Positions 45,407 through 57,370 of a stretch of DNA of 64,000 nt are shown here, piece by piece (within the stretch, counting starts at the first letter, position 1; every line of letters starts with the position of its first letter). A program made the position numbers and the translations under genes. The notes under the pieces are model-generated. The model was not told the DNA's origin, did not search any database, and saw only the letters and a list, made by a program, of their open reading frames with translations. The DNA lies in the NCBI GenBank assembly GCA_015698045.1, contig BLAL01000175.1, forward strand, positions 372,001 to 436,000. Reading direction: 5' to 3'. This stretch comes from Rhizophagus clarus (lineage: Eukaryota > Glomeromycota > Glomeromycetes > Glomerales > Glomeraceae).

Positions 45407-46613
45407 TTAACAACTACTTGATTGATAGTTGGTCGGTTATCAGGCTCATTACTCCAACAATCTACAAAAAAAAAATATTCTCAATTAGTTAAAGCAAATT
45501 ATCAAAGTCATAAGTTTAAACTGTATCTACCAGTGTAAATTTTTATATATTCTTCAGGCGTATCAGGAATGGGTATCTCTCTAAGGCCTTGTAAAATTTC
45601 CATAGCTAAGCCAAGATCATATAATTCATTACAAAAAGGTGGCCGCCCACTTGATATTTCCCACAAGAGTACGCCAATACTGTAAACATCGCTCTTCTTG
45701 TTTAATGAATATACTTTTATTTGTTTATTGTTATTATTTCTTTTTCTATTGAATATTTTTGGGTCAACATAAGTAATCATGCCAAATATTCTTGATTGAA
45801 AGTTAGATGATTCCTCAATACTCTTTGAAAGTCCAAAATCGGCTAGCTTAACAATATTCTGATGAATTAATATATTATTGGAATGCTGTTAATAATTATA
45901 TAAAATAAAACAAATTAAATTAAAATAAAATAAAGTCAAGATATTAAAAAAAAGCAATTAAAATAAATTGTAAATTAATTAATCACCAAATCGCGATGCA
46001 CGATCCCTTCATCATGCAAGCATGATACTGCATAAACAAGTTGAAACGCAAGATTGAATTTATCATTCCAAGTGAGATTGTCAAAATTTCTTTTCAAATA
46101 ATTTCGGAGCGTACCACTGTCAGCATATTCTATGACCAACGAGTATTCTTTTCTTTGATTGTCTATAAAAAAAAAAAGAAAAAAAATCCGATTAATTATC
46201 GTATATGATAAAATAATTATTAACTTATCATACCCTTACTGAAAGATGTAACACCATAAAAACGAATAACATTATCATAAAAATCGACTTCTCGATGATG
46301 TTGAATCTAATAATAAGATCATATGCTAAGAAACGTAAATATTAAAATAATTAAAATATTTTAATATTATATTTACCTCACGAATAATTGCTTTAATTGT
46401 AGTGTCATTGAAATTAAAAAAGGATTTTAGTGCACAGCTTTTGTGAGAATTTTTCCAATCTGCACGATGTACTTTCCCGAAGCCTCCGGAACCAATTTCT
46501 TGAAGATTATAAAATTGATCAAATTCATAATATTTAATAAGCTTTTTAGAAATAGCTTCTTCTATCCAATCACACTTATTTGAATTGTCAATAAGTTCAG
46601 CGTTATTAGACAT
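45407..46613 (-). CDS. TKL kinase, front half of gene E (298 aa), frame cut from Sel1 tail
   Basis: Exons 46613-46377, 46306-46234, 46162-45987, 45885-45531 and 45462-45407. The kinase motifs are complete: GSGGFGKV (41-48), ALKSF (Lys63), [51 protein letters not shown]. It is the most diverged copy: exon 2 is nine bases longer, exon 4 has ten extra codons with a basic Asn/Lys stretch (RKRNNNNKQIKV), and exon 3 is nine bases shorter. In exon 5, AATCAAGTAG of the sisters is AATCCAAGTAG. The added C at about 45420 turns the frame into PSSC* (stop 45407-45409). The catalytic domain ends before this, so an active short kinase is possible. Error in the assembly cannot be excluded. Confidence 0.75.
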
Positions 46614-47021
46614 TTTTGAATATATAAAAACTCTTATTGCGGAAATCAGTTTACGCCTTTCAAAAATTGGAAATACTTTTTTTTTAACAATTTATAAATA
46701 AAGTTGTATCACAAAACGCAGAGGTAACCGTCGATCATTTCATTACTTAATTCGTAATGTGTTTACTATTATCCTATTTTAATGCGGATAAAATGTATAA
46801 AAAATATTTTTCCATAAAATAATATCATTAACCTATTTAAATGAATTGTAAAACAAAAAACTATTTTATGCATCACATCATCCTTTTTTGGATTTCTAAT
46901 TTTTTGAGTAAATATGGCGCTAAATTGTGAAGAAAGATTTTTTTATTCCATTATTTTGTAATGTTAACTTTAATAAACGACTTAAAAAAAAAAAAAAAAT
47001 TTATCTGCTTATAATTAACTC
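46614..47021. other. Upstream region of gene E
   Basis: Contains the shared word CGTCGATCAT (46729-46738), 116-125 bp before the start codon; in gene direction this is ATGATCGACG. No gene. Confidence 0.4.
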
Positions 47022-47130
47022 ACGAACGATTTCTTTAGTAGTAGAATTGATTAAATTGTAAAAGAATTAAAATTTTTATAAATTTTCTGAAACTTCCTGA
47101 ACCAATCTCTTTGAAATTAAAAAAATAATT
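47022..47130 (-). pseudogene. Kinase exon 1 remnant
   Basis: The minus strand reads E-I-G-S-G-S-F (ATP loop, about 47095-47115) and T-T-K-E-I-V-R-E directly before a former splice donor at 47022, which is now TT instead of GT. The middle with the ATP lysine is lost. No later exons are found beside it. Confidence 0.6.
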
Positions 47131-47789
47131 AAACATTATGATTATGAAAACTATTATTTAAGAATGGATTTTAACCAATAAATTATTCCATTCATTTGGA
47201 TTCAATGTATTGGATTTTAAAAATTATTTTTTGAAAGAAAAAGTTTCTTTTCAGTTTGCCGATCACTTCTATGCGTTTATTTAAAAAGTTTTTGTAGTAT
47301 ACTTTATTTCCAGTTTCTCGGTTGATTTTAATATATTATTATAATCTAAACATTCTTTCCTTTCTTTAAACATTTTAAGCTAAAAACTATACTGAGTACT
47401 ATAATTAACAAGACAAAATATTGTTGTGGTAGCATTTTTTTTTTTTTAATTGGTAAATGCATTAATTTTATTGATCATTTATGTAAAAGAACATAATTAT
47501 ATCAACCTTATAATACATTAGAAAAGTCGAACAACTTACGGACAATGCGGGTAACGATCAGTGAAAAGACTAGCGCGTGATAATCGGCCAACTTGATTAA
47601 AGAGGCGCAGAGTCCGGAGAAGTTTTCATGGAGTGATTTAAAGTTGGATTAATTTTTAATGTAGTTTTTCTTACATAGTATACTAATCATATAGCTCGTA
47701 GTAAATTTTTTATTATTATCTTGTTTTTCTTACACAAAGAACTAATTAAGGATAGTATGTATGTTGTATATAGTATAGTTTAGTTTAGA
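47131..47789. other. Intergenic
   Basis: No gene seen. 47530-47645 is G/C-richer (words CGCGTGATAATCGGCC, GGCGCAGAGTCCGGAG), possibly the edge of a decayed element. Confidence 0.35.
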
Positions 47790-48180
47790 TTAAGATCGTA
47801 CGTATTTGATTTTTAATCGAATACACGTATATTGGTATATAGTGATAACTCGACCTCCTTCCCTTTTGCTTTTGCTGCTTTTGAAGCGCCTTATCGTTAA
47901 TTCTTTATATATTTCGTTAAATTCTTTCTTAGACGTTGGCGGAATCAAGGATAAAGGATTCTCAAAAATAACATTTTGTTCTTTTGGCTGAGATTCAATC
48001 GTGTCCGTTGTGTTATCAGCTCTTTCATCTTCCGGCACGTCTGTTGGAACGTTTAAGACCAGTCTTCTCATTGTTTAGATCCTTAAGTCGATTTGCGAAG
48101 TTGATCTGAGCCTCGTTCGTAGCACGATCGGAAATATATCGCGCGTTGATGTTCCATTGGAAAAACCTTCCACTGGATGA
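47790..48180 (-). pseudogene. Unassigned coding remnant
   Basis: A 93-codon frame from ATG 48071 contains PTDVPEDERADNTTDTIESQ and LSLIPPTSKKEFNEIYKEL, with balanced codon use unlike the flanks. Directly upstream another frame is open with a coding look (NARYISDRATNEAQINFANR). The two seem to belong together with a frame change near 48060. After KREGG a GT could be a splice donor. I do not recognise the family. It is either the end of a broken gene or one exon of an unknown gene. Confidence 0.4.
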
Positions 48181-48910
48181 ATTGTTATGGTAGCATTAAT
48201 TTGTTATAATCTATTTAATAATTAGGTCTTCTATATAAGGTATATTTAGATTTTTGCCTAATAAAAAATCAGAATATCTAGTAGCGCTCAAGCGATGCCT
48301 TTAACTTAATATCAAAGAAATAGTCTATTGATAAATTATAGGTAGACAAAAAAAAAAAATCATGTAAATCTTGCCTTTTTAAAGCTGGAATAATCCTATA
48401 ACCTCTAGCTGAAAGCATCATAATTCCAGCCCTAATTTTGAACTATTGAGATGGAACAATCATTTTACTTTAAAAAATTCTCATTAAAATTATTTTTAAA
48501 ATAAGTAAAAGATGCACTTTAGTTATTGGATAACTTAACAGCTACTAAATCATCTAATCAAAATGAAATTTTCATAATAAATCATGTATTTTTCAATTAA
48601 CAGGTTCATGCTTTGAAAAAAAATGGATAAGGGCAACATCAAATAAACAATTTACAAAAGGGTTAAAGTCAAAATAAAATTTATTTAGTAATCGCTTGTA
48701 ATTTATTTTTCTTTATAAATAATAAAGTAATAATGTTCGTTTTCAGTTTGTCATTATCTGTTATTAACTATATTCGTATTCCTCAAATTATAATAAAATT
48801 GGTAAACTATAACAGTTAAAATAACTTTTAATTAATTGACTGAATTCTGTCACAACTTGAAAATGAACGTGGTTTACATATTTATAACTTAGCAAATAAA
48901 CTAGATTGTA
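48181..48910. other. Intergenic
   Basis: AT-rich downstream region of gene F; nothing recognised. Confidence 0.4.
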
Positions 48911-50934
48911 TTATTTCCTTTTTCTTTTTAAATGTTTTTTCAATTTATCATGAGCAACCACTTGATCTCCTCGTTCAACAGATTTTTTATACCAATAATT
49001 TGATCGTTCTATATCTTTATCAACTCCTTCACCATTTTTGTACATTAAAGAAAGATTATATTGAGCCACATTATTTCCAAAATTTGCTGCCATATGATAT
49101 AACTCAAATGCTTTTTTCTCGTCAATATCAGTTCCAGTTCCCTTTCTATAACATTCTCCTAAATTACTTATTCCAAGTGCATTTCCCAAATTTGCCGCAT
49201 TCTTGTATAATCCAAATGCTTTTCGTTTATCAATGTCAGTTCCAATCCCCTTTTCATAACAATTTCCTAAACTATTTATTCCAGGTGCATTTCCTAAATT
49301 GGCTGCTTCCTGATATAATTCAAATGCCTTCTTTTTATCAACATCAGTTCCTATTCCATTCTCATAACAATATCCTAAATAATTTATCCCAGCTGCATTG
49401 CCTAATTCTGCTGCCTTCTGACATAATTCAAACGCCTTTGGTTTATCGATATTAGTACCAACTCCATATTGGTAACAGTAAACTAAACTAATTATTCCAA
49501 ATGCATTCCCTAAACTTGTAGCTTTTTGATAATATTTAAATGCACTTTTTTTATTAACACTAATTCCAATTCCTGAGTAATTAAAATCTCCAAGTAGAAC
49601 AATAGAATCTGAATTATCTTGATTATTTAATGCCCAATTATAAATTTCTTGTATAGTCACATTATGATTATTAAGATAGTCAAGAATTTCCTGCTTTTCT
49701 ACTTCATCTCCTATCTTGTTTGTAAGTTGAATTATTTCACTGACCATTATATTAAAATTGCCAAATGCTTTTAATTTAGAAACTATCCAATCGATAGTCG
49801 GACGATTATCTGGTTCTCCATTCCAACATTCTAAGAAAATTAATTTTATTAAATATAATTTCAGTAATATTTAGTAGCATTAGAAAATAATATTTACCAG
49901 TATAAAGATTAACATAAGCAATAGGTGTATCGGGAGCAGGCGTTTCCCTAAGGCCCTGTGAAATTCGTACAATTAAGCTAAGGAATGATATTCCCTTAAA
50001 TGGTGGCCGACCACTTGATATTTCCCAAAGAAGTACACCAATACTATAAATATCACTCTTTTTATCTAAAGAACATGGTTGTATTACTTGTATATCAAAT
50101 TTTTTTGGATCAACATATGGAATTACACCAAATATATCTGATCGTGTTCTATAGTTTGACCCTTCGTTGATCCTTTTTGACAGTCCAAAATCAGCTAACT
50201 TGATGATATTTCGATGGACCAATATATTATTTGAGTGCTATATATTATTACATAAATGATTAATAAATATAAAATAAAGTAAAGTAATAAATATAAAAAA
50301 TTACCAGATCACGATGAATAATTCCTTCATCATGTAAGCATAATACAGCATGAGTTAACTGAAGTGCAAAACTAAATTTATCACTCCAAGTAAGATTATC
50401 AAAATTTTTTTCCAGGTACTCACGAAGAGTACCACTGTCGGCATATTCCATTACTAGCAAATACTTTTTTGAATTATCAATTTGATTTTCTATACAAAAA
50501 AATTGTTTAAATTAAAATTTAACAAGGTAACAATAATATAAAAAATTTATCATACCTGTTGTGATACCAAAAAAACGAATAATATTCTCATGAAAATCCA
50601 CTTCGCGTTGAAGCTTAAGCTAAATATAATTTTAAATTGAGAATGATAAAAAATGGGTAAATGCACTTTTTGTTATCATTACCTCATTAACAATTTCTTT
50701 AATTGCGACATCGTCTAAATTGAAAAAGGATTTCAACGCTACATAACTGTGAGAATTTTTCCAGTTTGCACGACAGACTTTTCCGAAGCTCCCGGAACCA
50801 ACTACTTCAACATTGTTAAAATGATTGTATTCATAATATTTAAAGTATTTTCTCGTAATAGCGTCTTCGATCCAATTAACACACTCATCATATGAATTTT
50901 CGGTAACTATCATATGTGTTGTAGATTCAGACAT
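48911..50934 (-). CDS. Kinase-Sel1 protein, gene F (586 aa, intact)
   Basis: Exons 50934-50683, 50619-50556, 50489-50305, 50237-49898 and 49830-48911 join to 587 codons including stop, all introns GT..AG. Residues 46-53 GSGSFGKV, Lys68 in VALKSF, REVDFHENII (helix C region), HRDL 164-167, Asn171, DFG 183-185, PYVDPKKF, WEISSGRPPFKG, RPTIDWIV: all catalytic residues are present. Five extra codons (GSNYRTRS and VIQPC areas) mark it off from B. From about 340 follow six to seven Sel1 units and the conserved end AQYNLSLMYKNGEG, SNYWYKKS, and a basic tail KKHLKRKRK. A signal peptide or membrane helix is not seen, so it is probably cytosolic or nuclear. By family: a TKL Ser/Thr kinase with a protein-binding solenoid. 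Partners are unknown. It is the reference copy for judging the others. Confidence 0.92.
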
Positions 50935-51560
50935 TTTGAATTTTTAGAATTGCAAAAATTTTGAAAACTTAAAAAGATATATTCGTACAAAAGGAGTATA
51001 TATTTATTTATATATTTGTACCGAATGTCGATCATTATTTATTTCGATTACGACATTAATGTTTAGTCCCATTTGATCACGTGAATTATATTACTGCGAA
51101 GACGCTGACGGTAGTGAAAGAAAAATACGGCCAGAAGAGACATGGCTAACTGGCTATTTCTTGGTAAAATTATTTATTTTTTTTGGTGAGGGGGTTTTAT
51201 GTTATTGTTTTGCCTGCATTGCATACACAAACTCAGTTTTAAAAATAAATAAATAAATCAATAAAATAAAAATGAAAATAGAACATAAAATTGTTGATAC
51301 ATATGAATGCGTCCTTTAAAATGCACACACCTTTTTTTATCTTGGCTTGCTATTGTAGTCTCTTAAATTTGATAAAGGACATTTTTCACTGCTTTATAAA
51401 TAGATGTAAGCTATAATTAACGTATAATTATTTATAGAGTTTTTTACACATTGCATAATAATAACCCACAATGTTATTAACAATAAGGTAAGTTCCTTCC
51501 ATTTTCGGATAATGCGAGTTCCATTTACGCAATTCCGACCTGAATGGATGCGTAAAAATA
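50935..51560. other. Upstream region of gene F
   Basis: Holds TGTCGATCAT at 51026-51035 (ATGATCGACA in gene direction), 92-101 bp before the start. 51295-51440 is a dispersed repeat that recurs at about 55900-56045, with shared words CATATGAAT and ATTATTTATAGA. No gene. Confidence 0.4.
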
Positions 51561-54304
51561 TGGCAAGCCGTTCAAGACAAAAGTCTGCCGCAATTGCAGC
51601 AGGTACCTGCTGAATTCGCAGCAGGTACCCGCTGGATTTGTGGCAGGTACCTGACAGGTTACAAATATGGTATTATATTTTTTCTGGTTCAAAAAATCTT
51701 TTTTGGTTTCACATTTATAGTAATCTACCGAATTATTGGATCCAAGATTGATGTTTCCTTTTTTGGCTATGATTTTTGTCTCTAATTCTGCCCATCGCTA
51801 TAAATTTTGCTGGAATTATAAATATTTAACAGAATGTAAAACTCAATTATGATTTCTACTTTCGTTAACCAAAAAGATTCAGAAAATTTTTAAATTCTGC
51901 CTCAGATTATTATCACAAATTATTATACTATTACCTTAGATATCACAATAACAATATTGAAAGAATCACATTAGTTTTTATATATAATATGATTTGCTGA
52001 AAAAATATATTATCTATTTATTATACGGGAAAATGCATTTTAAATTAAACGCTTTAAAAAATGTTTTTTTTTTAATTAATCATTTTTTAATTAAACGCTT
52101 AAAAAAAAACTTTTTAAATTTAACACTTAAAAAAAAAAGTTTTTATAATTAAACGCCTTAAGCTACTAACCAGCTTAAAAAAACGTATTTTAGTAAAAAA
52201 TTAAATGTTTCAAAAAATGTTTTTTTTTTTAAATTAAACGCCTAAATAAATGCATTTTAGCATCTTTTTAAAGTAATTAATAAAAAAAAACGTGTTTAAT
52301 TTAAAAAATTGTTAAAAAACTTTTTCTTAGGCGGTTAATTTCAAAAAAAAACGTTAAAATACATTTATTTAAACGTTGAATTTAAAAAAATGTTAAAAAA
52401 CTTTTTTCTTAAACGTTTAATTAAAAAAAAACATTAAAATATTTTATTTTTAAGCATCTAATTTTAAAAACATTTTTTTTAAGCGTTAAATTTAAAAAAC
52501 TTTTTTATTTAAGCAGTTAATTTAAAAAAAACGCTAAAATACATTTATTTAAGCATTTAATTTAAAAACGATTTTTTAACGGTTTTTTTAAATAGTTAAT
52601 AAAAAAAAATGTTAAACCGCTCTTTCAACATTTTTTTTAAATGTTAATTTAAAAAAAAAATGGCAAAAAACTTTTTTCTTAAGCGTTTAATTAAAAAAAA
52701 AAAAAAACACTAAAATATTTTATTTTTAAGTGTCTAATTTTAAAGATGTTTTTTTTAAGCATTAAATTTAAAACTTTTGCTAAAATACATTTATTTAAGC
52801 ATTTAATTTAAAGAAAACGTTTTTTAACAGTTTTTTTCAAAGTAGTTAATAAAAAAATGTTAAACTGTTCTTTCAACATTTTTTAAGCGGTTAATTTAAA
52901 AAAAAACCTTAAAAAATTTTTTTCTTAACCATTTAATAATTAAAAAAAAACACCAAAATACTTTATTTTTGAGCGTCTAATTTTAAAAAAATGTTAATCT
53001 ATTCTTAAGCGTTTAATTTTAAAAAAATGTTTTTTTAGCGTTAAATTTAAAATGTTTTTTTTTTAAGCATTAAATTTAAAAAACTTTTTTTTAAACAGTT
53101 AATTTAAAAAAAACCGCTGAAATACATTTATTTAAGTGTTTAATTTAAAAAAAAATGTTAGTTTTAACTTTTTTTTAAAGTAATTAATAAAAAAAAATGT
53201 TTTTACGTTTTTTTTAAGCATTTAATTTAAAAAAAAAAACATTAAAAATTTTTTTCTTAAGCGTTTAATTAAAAAAAACACTAAATACTTTATTTTTTTT
53301 AGCATTAAATTTAAAAATCTTTTTTTTTAAGCAATTAATTTAAAAAAAAAATGCTAAAATAATTTATTTAAGCGTTTAATTTAAAAAAATGATTTTTTTT
53401 AAAGCTTTTTAATTATAAATACGTTTTTTCTAAACACTAACTTTAAAAACTTTGTTTTTTAGTGTTTAATTTAAAAAAATGTTTTTTTTTTGAAGCGTTT
53501 AATTAAAATACATTTTTTTAATTTCTTACTAAAACACATTTTTTTAATTTCTTACTAAAACACATTTTTTTAATTTTTTACTAAAATACATTATTTTAGG
53601 CAGGTAATTTAAAAAAAAACGTTAAAACGCATTTTTTAAACGGTTAATTTAAGGCGTTTAACTGAAAAAAATGTTTATTAAAGTGTTTAATTAAAAATGC
53701 ATTTTTCCATATAATAGATAATATAAAAAAGAATTTTTCAGCAAATCAAACCGTGTAAAAAATAATGATTCTTTCAATATTGCTATTGTAATATTTGAGG
53801 TAATAATATAATAATTTGTAATCTGAGGCAAAATTTAGAAATTTTCTAAATCTTTTTGATTAATGAAAGTAAAATCATAATTGAGTTTTACAGTCTGTTA
53901 TATATTTATAATTCCAGCAAAATTTATAGCGATGGGCAGAATTAGAGACAAAAATCATTGCTAAAAAAGGAAACATCAAACATGGATCCCAACTGAATAA
54001 TTCGGTAGATTACTATAAATGTGAAACCAAAAAAGATTTTTTGAACCAGAAAAAATACAATACCATATTTGTAACCTGTCAGGTACCTGCCGCAAATCCA
54101 GCGGGTACCTGCTGCGAATTTAGCAGGTACCTGCCGCAAATCTAGCGGCTACCTGCTGCGAATCCAGCGGCTACCTGCCGCAAATCTAGCGGCTACCTGC
54201 TGTGAAACTAGCAGGTACCTGCCACAAATCCAGCGGCTACCCGCCGCAAATCTAGCAGGTACCCGCTGCAATTGCGGCGGACTTTTGACCAGAACGGCTT
54301 GCCA
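51561..54304. mobile_element. Foldback element with inverted arms of about 500-600 bp
   Basis: It starts TGGCAAGCCGTTC and ends with the complement, flanked by TA. The arms (51561-52060 and about 53690-54304) are imperfect inverted copies over several hundred bases, including the matching frames at 51594-51785 and 53942-54139. Next to the ends lie repeats of a 21-bp GC-rich unit with GGTACCTG and GCAAATC words: three units left, about nine right. The middle 1.6 kb consists only of AT-rich units such as AAGCGTTTAATTTAAAAAAA in both directions. No transposase. Mule-like or Tc1-like ends are possible. Confidence 0.8.
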
Positions 54305-54853
54305 TATAAAAACAAGCGCCGATCTTGCCTCACGAAGTCACGAACGATGATCTTTTTTAGAACTAATATATAACCCTATAAATACCTCGTTAGACGATAG
54401 ATTTATAAGGAAATGCAATATTGACCGTACGTTACATATTTTCTTTATTAAAAACATTACTGAGGTCACAAATTCGTAATTAAGATCAACTAAACTAACC
54501 GTTCAAAATTACCTGAAATAAAAATATATAACAAAAATGATACTAGTCTTTTCTGAATATCAGTATAATCATGTATACGTCAAGATAATATCATAATTAT
54601 AATAAACGATATAATTGAAATTATTAAAAATAAATGATTTAATCTTTGTTATTAAAAAATACAATTTAAAAAAAAAAAATTGCAAAAATTGAAAATCTCG
54701 AGGATTATAAATCTATCATTCAATTCGACATGATCTCTATTAAGGTTGATTTGAAATATTTGTATCATAAAGTACTAATAGGGGTAGGCACCGGTACCAC
54801 GGCCAACGACTAATACCTAGATACAGTAGATTAAATCTTTATTTTTCATGATT
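54305..54853. other. Intergenic
   Basis: AT-rich with nothing recognised; it ends with the TCATGATT target copy (54846-54853) of the MITE that follows. Confidence 0.4.
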
Positions 54854-55004
54854 TAGGGGTGCAGACATTACTGACGTGACTTTTCTACGTCAGTAACGTC
54901 TCATATAGGAATTCATTAATAATTCATATAATTTTAAGTTACGTCACAGGTTACAACTTTTTAAGTGACATATCTAAAAAAAAAAGCAAATGTCTGCACC
55001 CCTA
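54854..55004. mobile_element. hAT-type MITE, 151 bp, perfect 8-bp target duplication
   Basis: The ends are TAGGGGTGCAGACAT and its near-exact complement, flanked by TCATGATT on both sides (54846-54853, 55005-55012). TAGGGGTG ends are typical of hAT. The interior has paired ACGTCA/TGACGT words. The unmutated flanks suggest recent insertion. Confidence 0.92.
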
Positions 55005-55197
55005 TCATGATTACACTAGACAATATATTTTATGTTTTAATAAAATACGATAAAACATTAATAAATTACAACATTACATGATATTATTTATAAAACATAA
55101 TGAATTAAGAGAAGAATTATATATTATAATTACTATTTGTATTAAAATAAAATTAAAAAAATAATCTAACAAATAAAAAAAACTTTTTTATATGAAA

Positions 55198-55616
55198 TCA
55201 ATCAACTTCTTGAATTTTAGCCGTACCAATTACAGCTCCAGAACATTGTTATTAACAACGACACTCTCAACAGTCATTAAGTTGAAAGGGAAATCTTCTT
55301 CATAAGGCAAACAGCCAGATGTGTTAATTGTGACTTGTGATGTAAATTCGCGAGTAAGATCATTTATTGTATTACCATTATCATCTTGTATAATAAGTTC
55401 ATAACTATTGACATTTGGATCTTCAAGACCAGTATTAAATTGGCCGATAAGTCGACGTACATTTTCAGCTGTATTAGTCCAGGTAAATCGACCTGTAACA
55501 TCGTCAGTAAGTTAGCGAAACCAACTTTACCTTCTTCTTGACGTTTAGTCAATGGGGCATAAGATCGTACAAAATAAGACGATCATAGCCAAAAGGGATA
55601 ATTTTCTTGAAACCAT
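55198..55616 (-). pseudogene. Secreted-protein gene, broken by frameshifts
   Basis: ATG 55616 begins a clear signal peptide (MVSRKLSLLAMIVLFCTILC). The frame then shifts to APLTKRQEEGKVGFANLL, with a dibasic KR that could be a Kex2-type cleavage site. It shifts again to VTGRFTWTNTAENVRRL, IGQFNTGLEDPNVNSYELI and INTSGCLPYEEDFPFNL, and once more to SGAVIGTAKIQEVD and TGA 55198-55200. Intact it would be about 140 residues, extracellular, probably beta-rich. It recalls small secreted proteins with Cu/Zn-SOD-like folds, but no metal ligands are visible. Family unknown. Three frame changes make it a pseudogene. Confidence 0.65.
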
Positions 55617-57224
55617 TTTTGTTCTTTTAGAAAAAATTTATTGAGAAAAGTAATGTGATTGATAGTAATAATGTTTTTTTTTCTCTTTGTTAAAGAGGTG
55701 AAGTAAAATTTCCACTTCTTTTATATTTATCAAAGATAATTAACTTACTGCTGTCTTAAAATTAATTGTTCATTCGAAGATGTCATTCAAATGCATAATG
55801 TAATTAATGCACATTTGTTTATATCAATTGAAGTCTTCCAATTATGGTTCGAAAGAAATAAATATTTTTTTTTTTTTATTGGTGCGCAAAAAAAAAAAAA
55901 AAATTGCTTAATGCATATGAATTTGTTCTTTGAAATGTGCACATTTTTTCCTGTTCGTCTGGTATTGTAATTCTTTAAATCATGTAATAAATGGTTAATA
56001 ATAGAATGTCAATAAGCGTAAATTATTTATAGATTTTTGTTTTTCTCAATGAAGAATATTATCATGATTGAGTTTCAGGATTTTTTATTTTTTTAAAAAT
56101 AGAAGAATAATAGAATACTTTGATAATTAACGTTCAGGACCACAAGTTTGAAACATGATATGTAGTAGATCCCTCTTTTTTGGATCATTTTCCAAAGAAA
56201 ACTGTAGTACAAATGGTCTCTCGTTACCTAATTTCTGTATACACAGTATTACTGCTGTGAACCGCTTTAAACGCCACATTATTTTCGATCGAAAAAAAGG
56301 AATATTCCGTTAATAATGTTTCATAAATAAAATCAAATTATCGTTGGAACGTAATATGTTTTAGTTTTTAATTTTTCATATAACTTTTTTGAGAATTATC
56401 TTTGAAGTACTAACTTTGCTAAGACTATAATAATTTAAAATATTATGATAATATCTGGTTGTTATAACAATTTAATACAGTACTCTTTTTGTAAAAAAAA
56501 AGTTTCATATGTACATGTAAATATAACGCATTATATATATCATCTATCTAAACATAAACACCATATAATGGAAAAAGAAGTTAGCATAATATTTTGCATA
56601 ATTTTACCGTTGCATCCATTATGTAAATTCTTTGCATATCTAAAAAAATAATTTAGATAGACCAGTTATCGTCTTTAATTAATCCTAGGTTTTTTTTAAA
56701 TAAAATGGAACCAACAACTTATTTTTAGGGGACTACCATTTTATATGTTTATTTAGAGTTAAAGGAATTCCCCAGTTAAAAACGCAGATGACATGGTATT
56801 AATCATGTGAGAACGATCAGCATGACATACGCCAAAAAATTTTTTCGCCTCCACGTGACTTTGGCTGGAATTATGAGATTTGGCCAGAATTAAGAAATTA
56901 ACTATGTGACGAATAACAAGTGACAAATAGGATATTGAACACCACCGAAAAAAAATCGAGTCCAAAATACTTATGAAAAACGAGAAAGTGGAGGGCGTGA
57001 CACGGGTGACAAATTATTTAAGGTCACGTGGGGGGAAAAAATTTTATGGCGATACTGGGGATCATGCGAACAAAACGAGGTTAATAATTTGAATTTTAAT
57101 AATTAATTATTCGCTCAGGTTTTGCTCTTATGCCATTATGTCATGTTTATCCTTTATACTATCCTTTATATACTACTTACAAAATTTCTTAGTTATTTCA
57201 ATTATAAAATTTTAGTAACACCCA
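55617..57224. other. Intergenic
   Basis: Contains the second copy of the dispersed repeat (55900-56045). The frames at 56445-56651 and 56759-56965 have no support. Nothing else is seen. Confidence 0.4.
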
Positions 57225-57370
57225 AGAAATTAATAGTATTCCGTGCAAATTGAAAACTCATACGTCTGAATATTTTAATGTTAAATGCTAGCTTTTTTTA
57301 AAAAGAATGTTATTAATTTAGCTTAAATTTCAATGAATGTGAATTTTCACATCGTCAAGGCACGTTTAAT
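57225..57370 (+). pseudogene. Kinase exon 1/exon 2 remnant (plus strand)
   Basis: 57238-57265 matches the bases for V-Y-R-A-N-W-K of exon 1 (TTCCGTGCAAATTGAAAA). 57316-57355 matches the acceptor and start of exon 2 (TTTAGCTTAAATTTCAATG, then GTGAATTTTCA). The frames are broken. The later exons are not found. Confidence 0.5.

Noticed and set aside
51594-51785. Matching frames of 63 and 65 codons at 51594-51785 (+) and 53942-54139 (-)
   Set aside because: They are the two arms of the foldback element; similarity comes from the inverted repeat, and no conserved domain is seen.
56759-56965. 68-codon minus-strand frame with a mixed composition
   Set aside because: No recognisable domain, no start context, no flanking exon; treated as chance.
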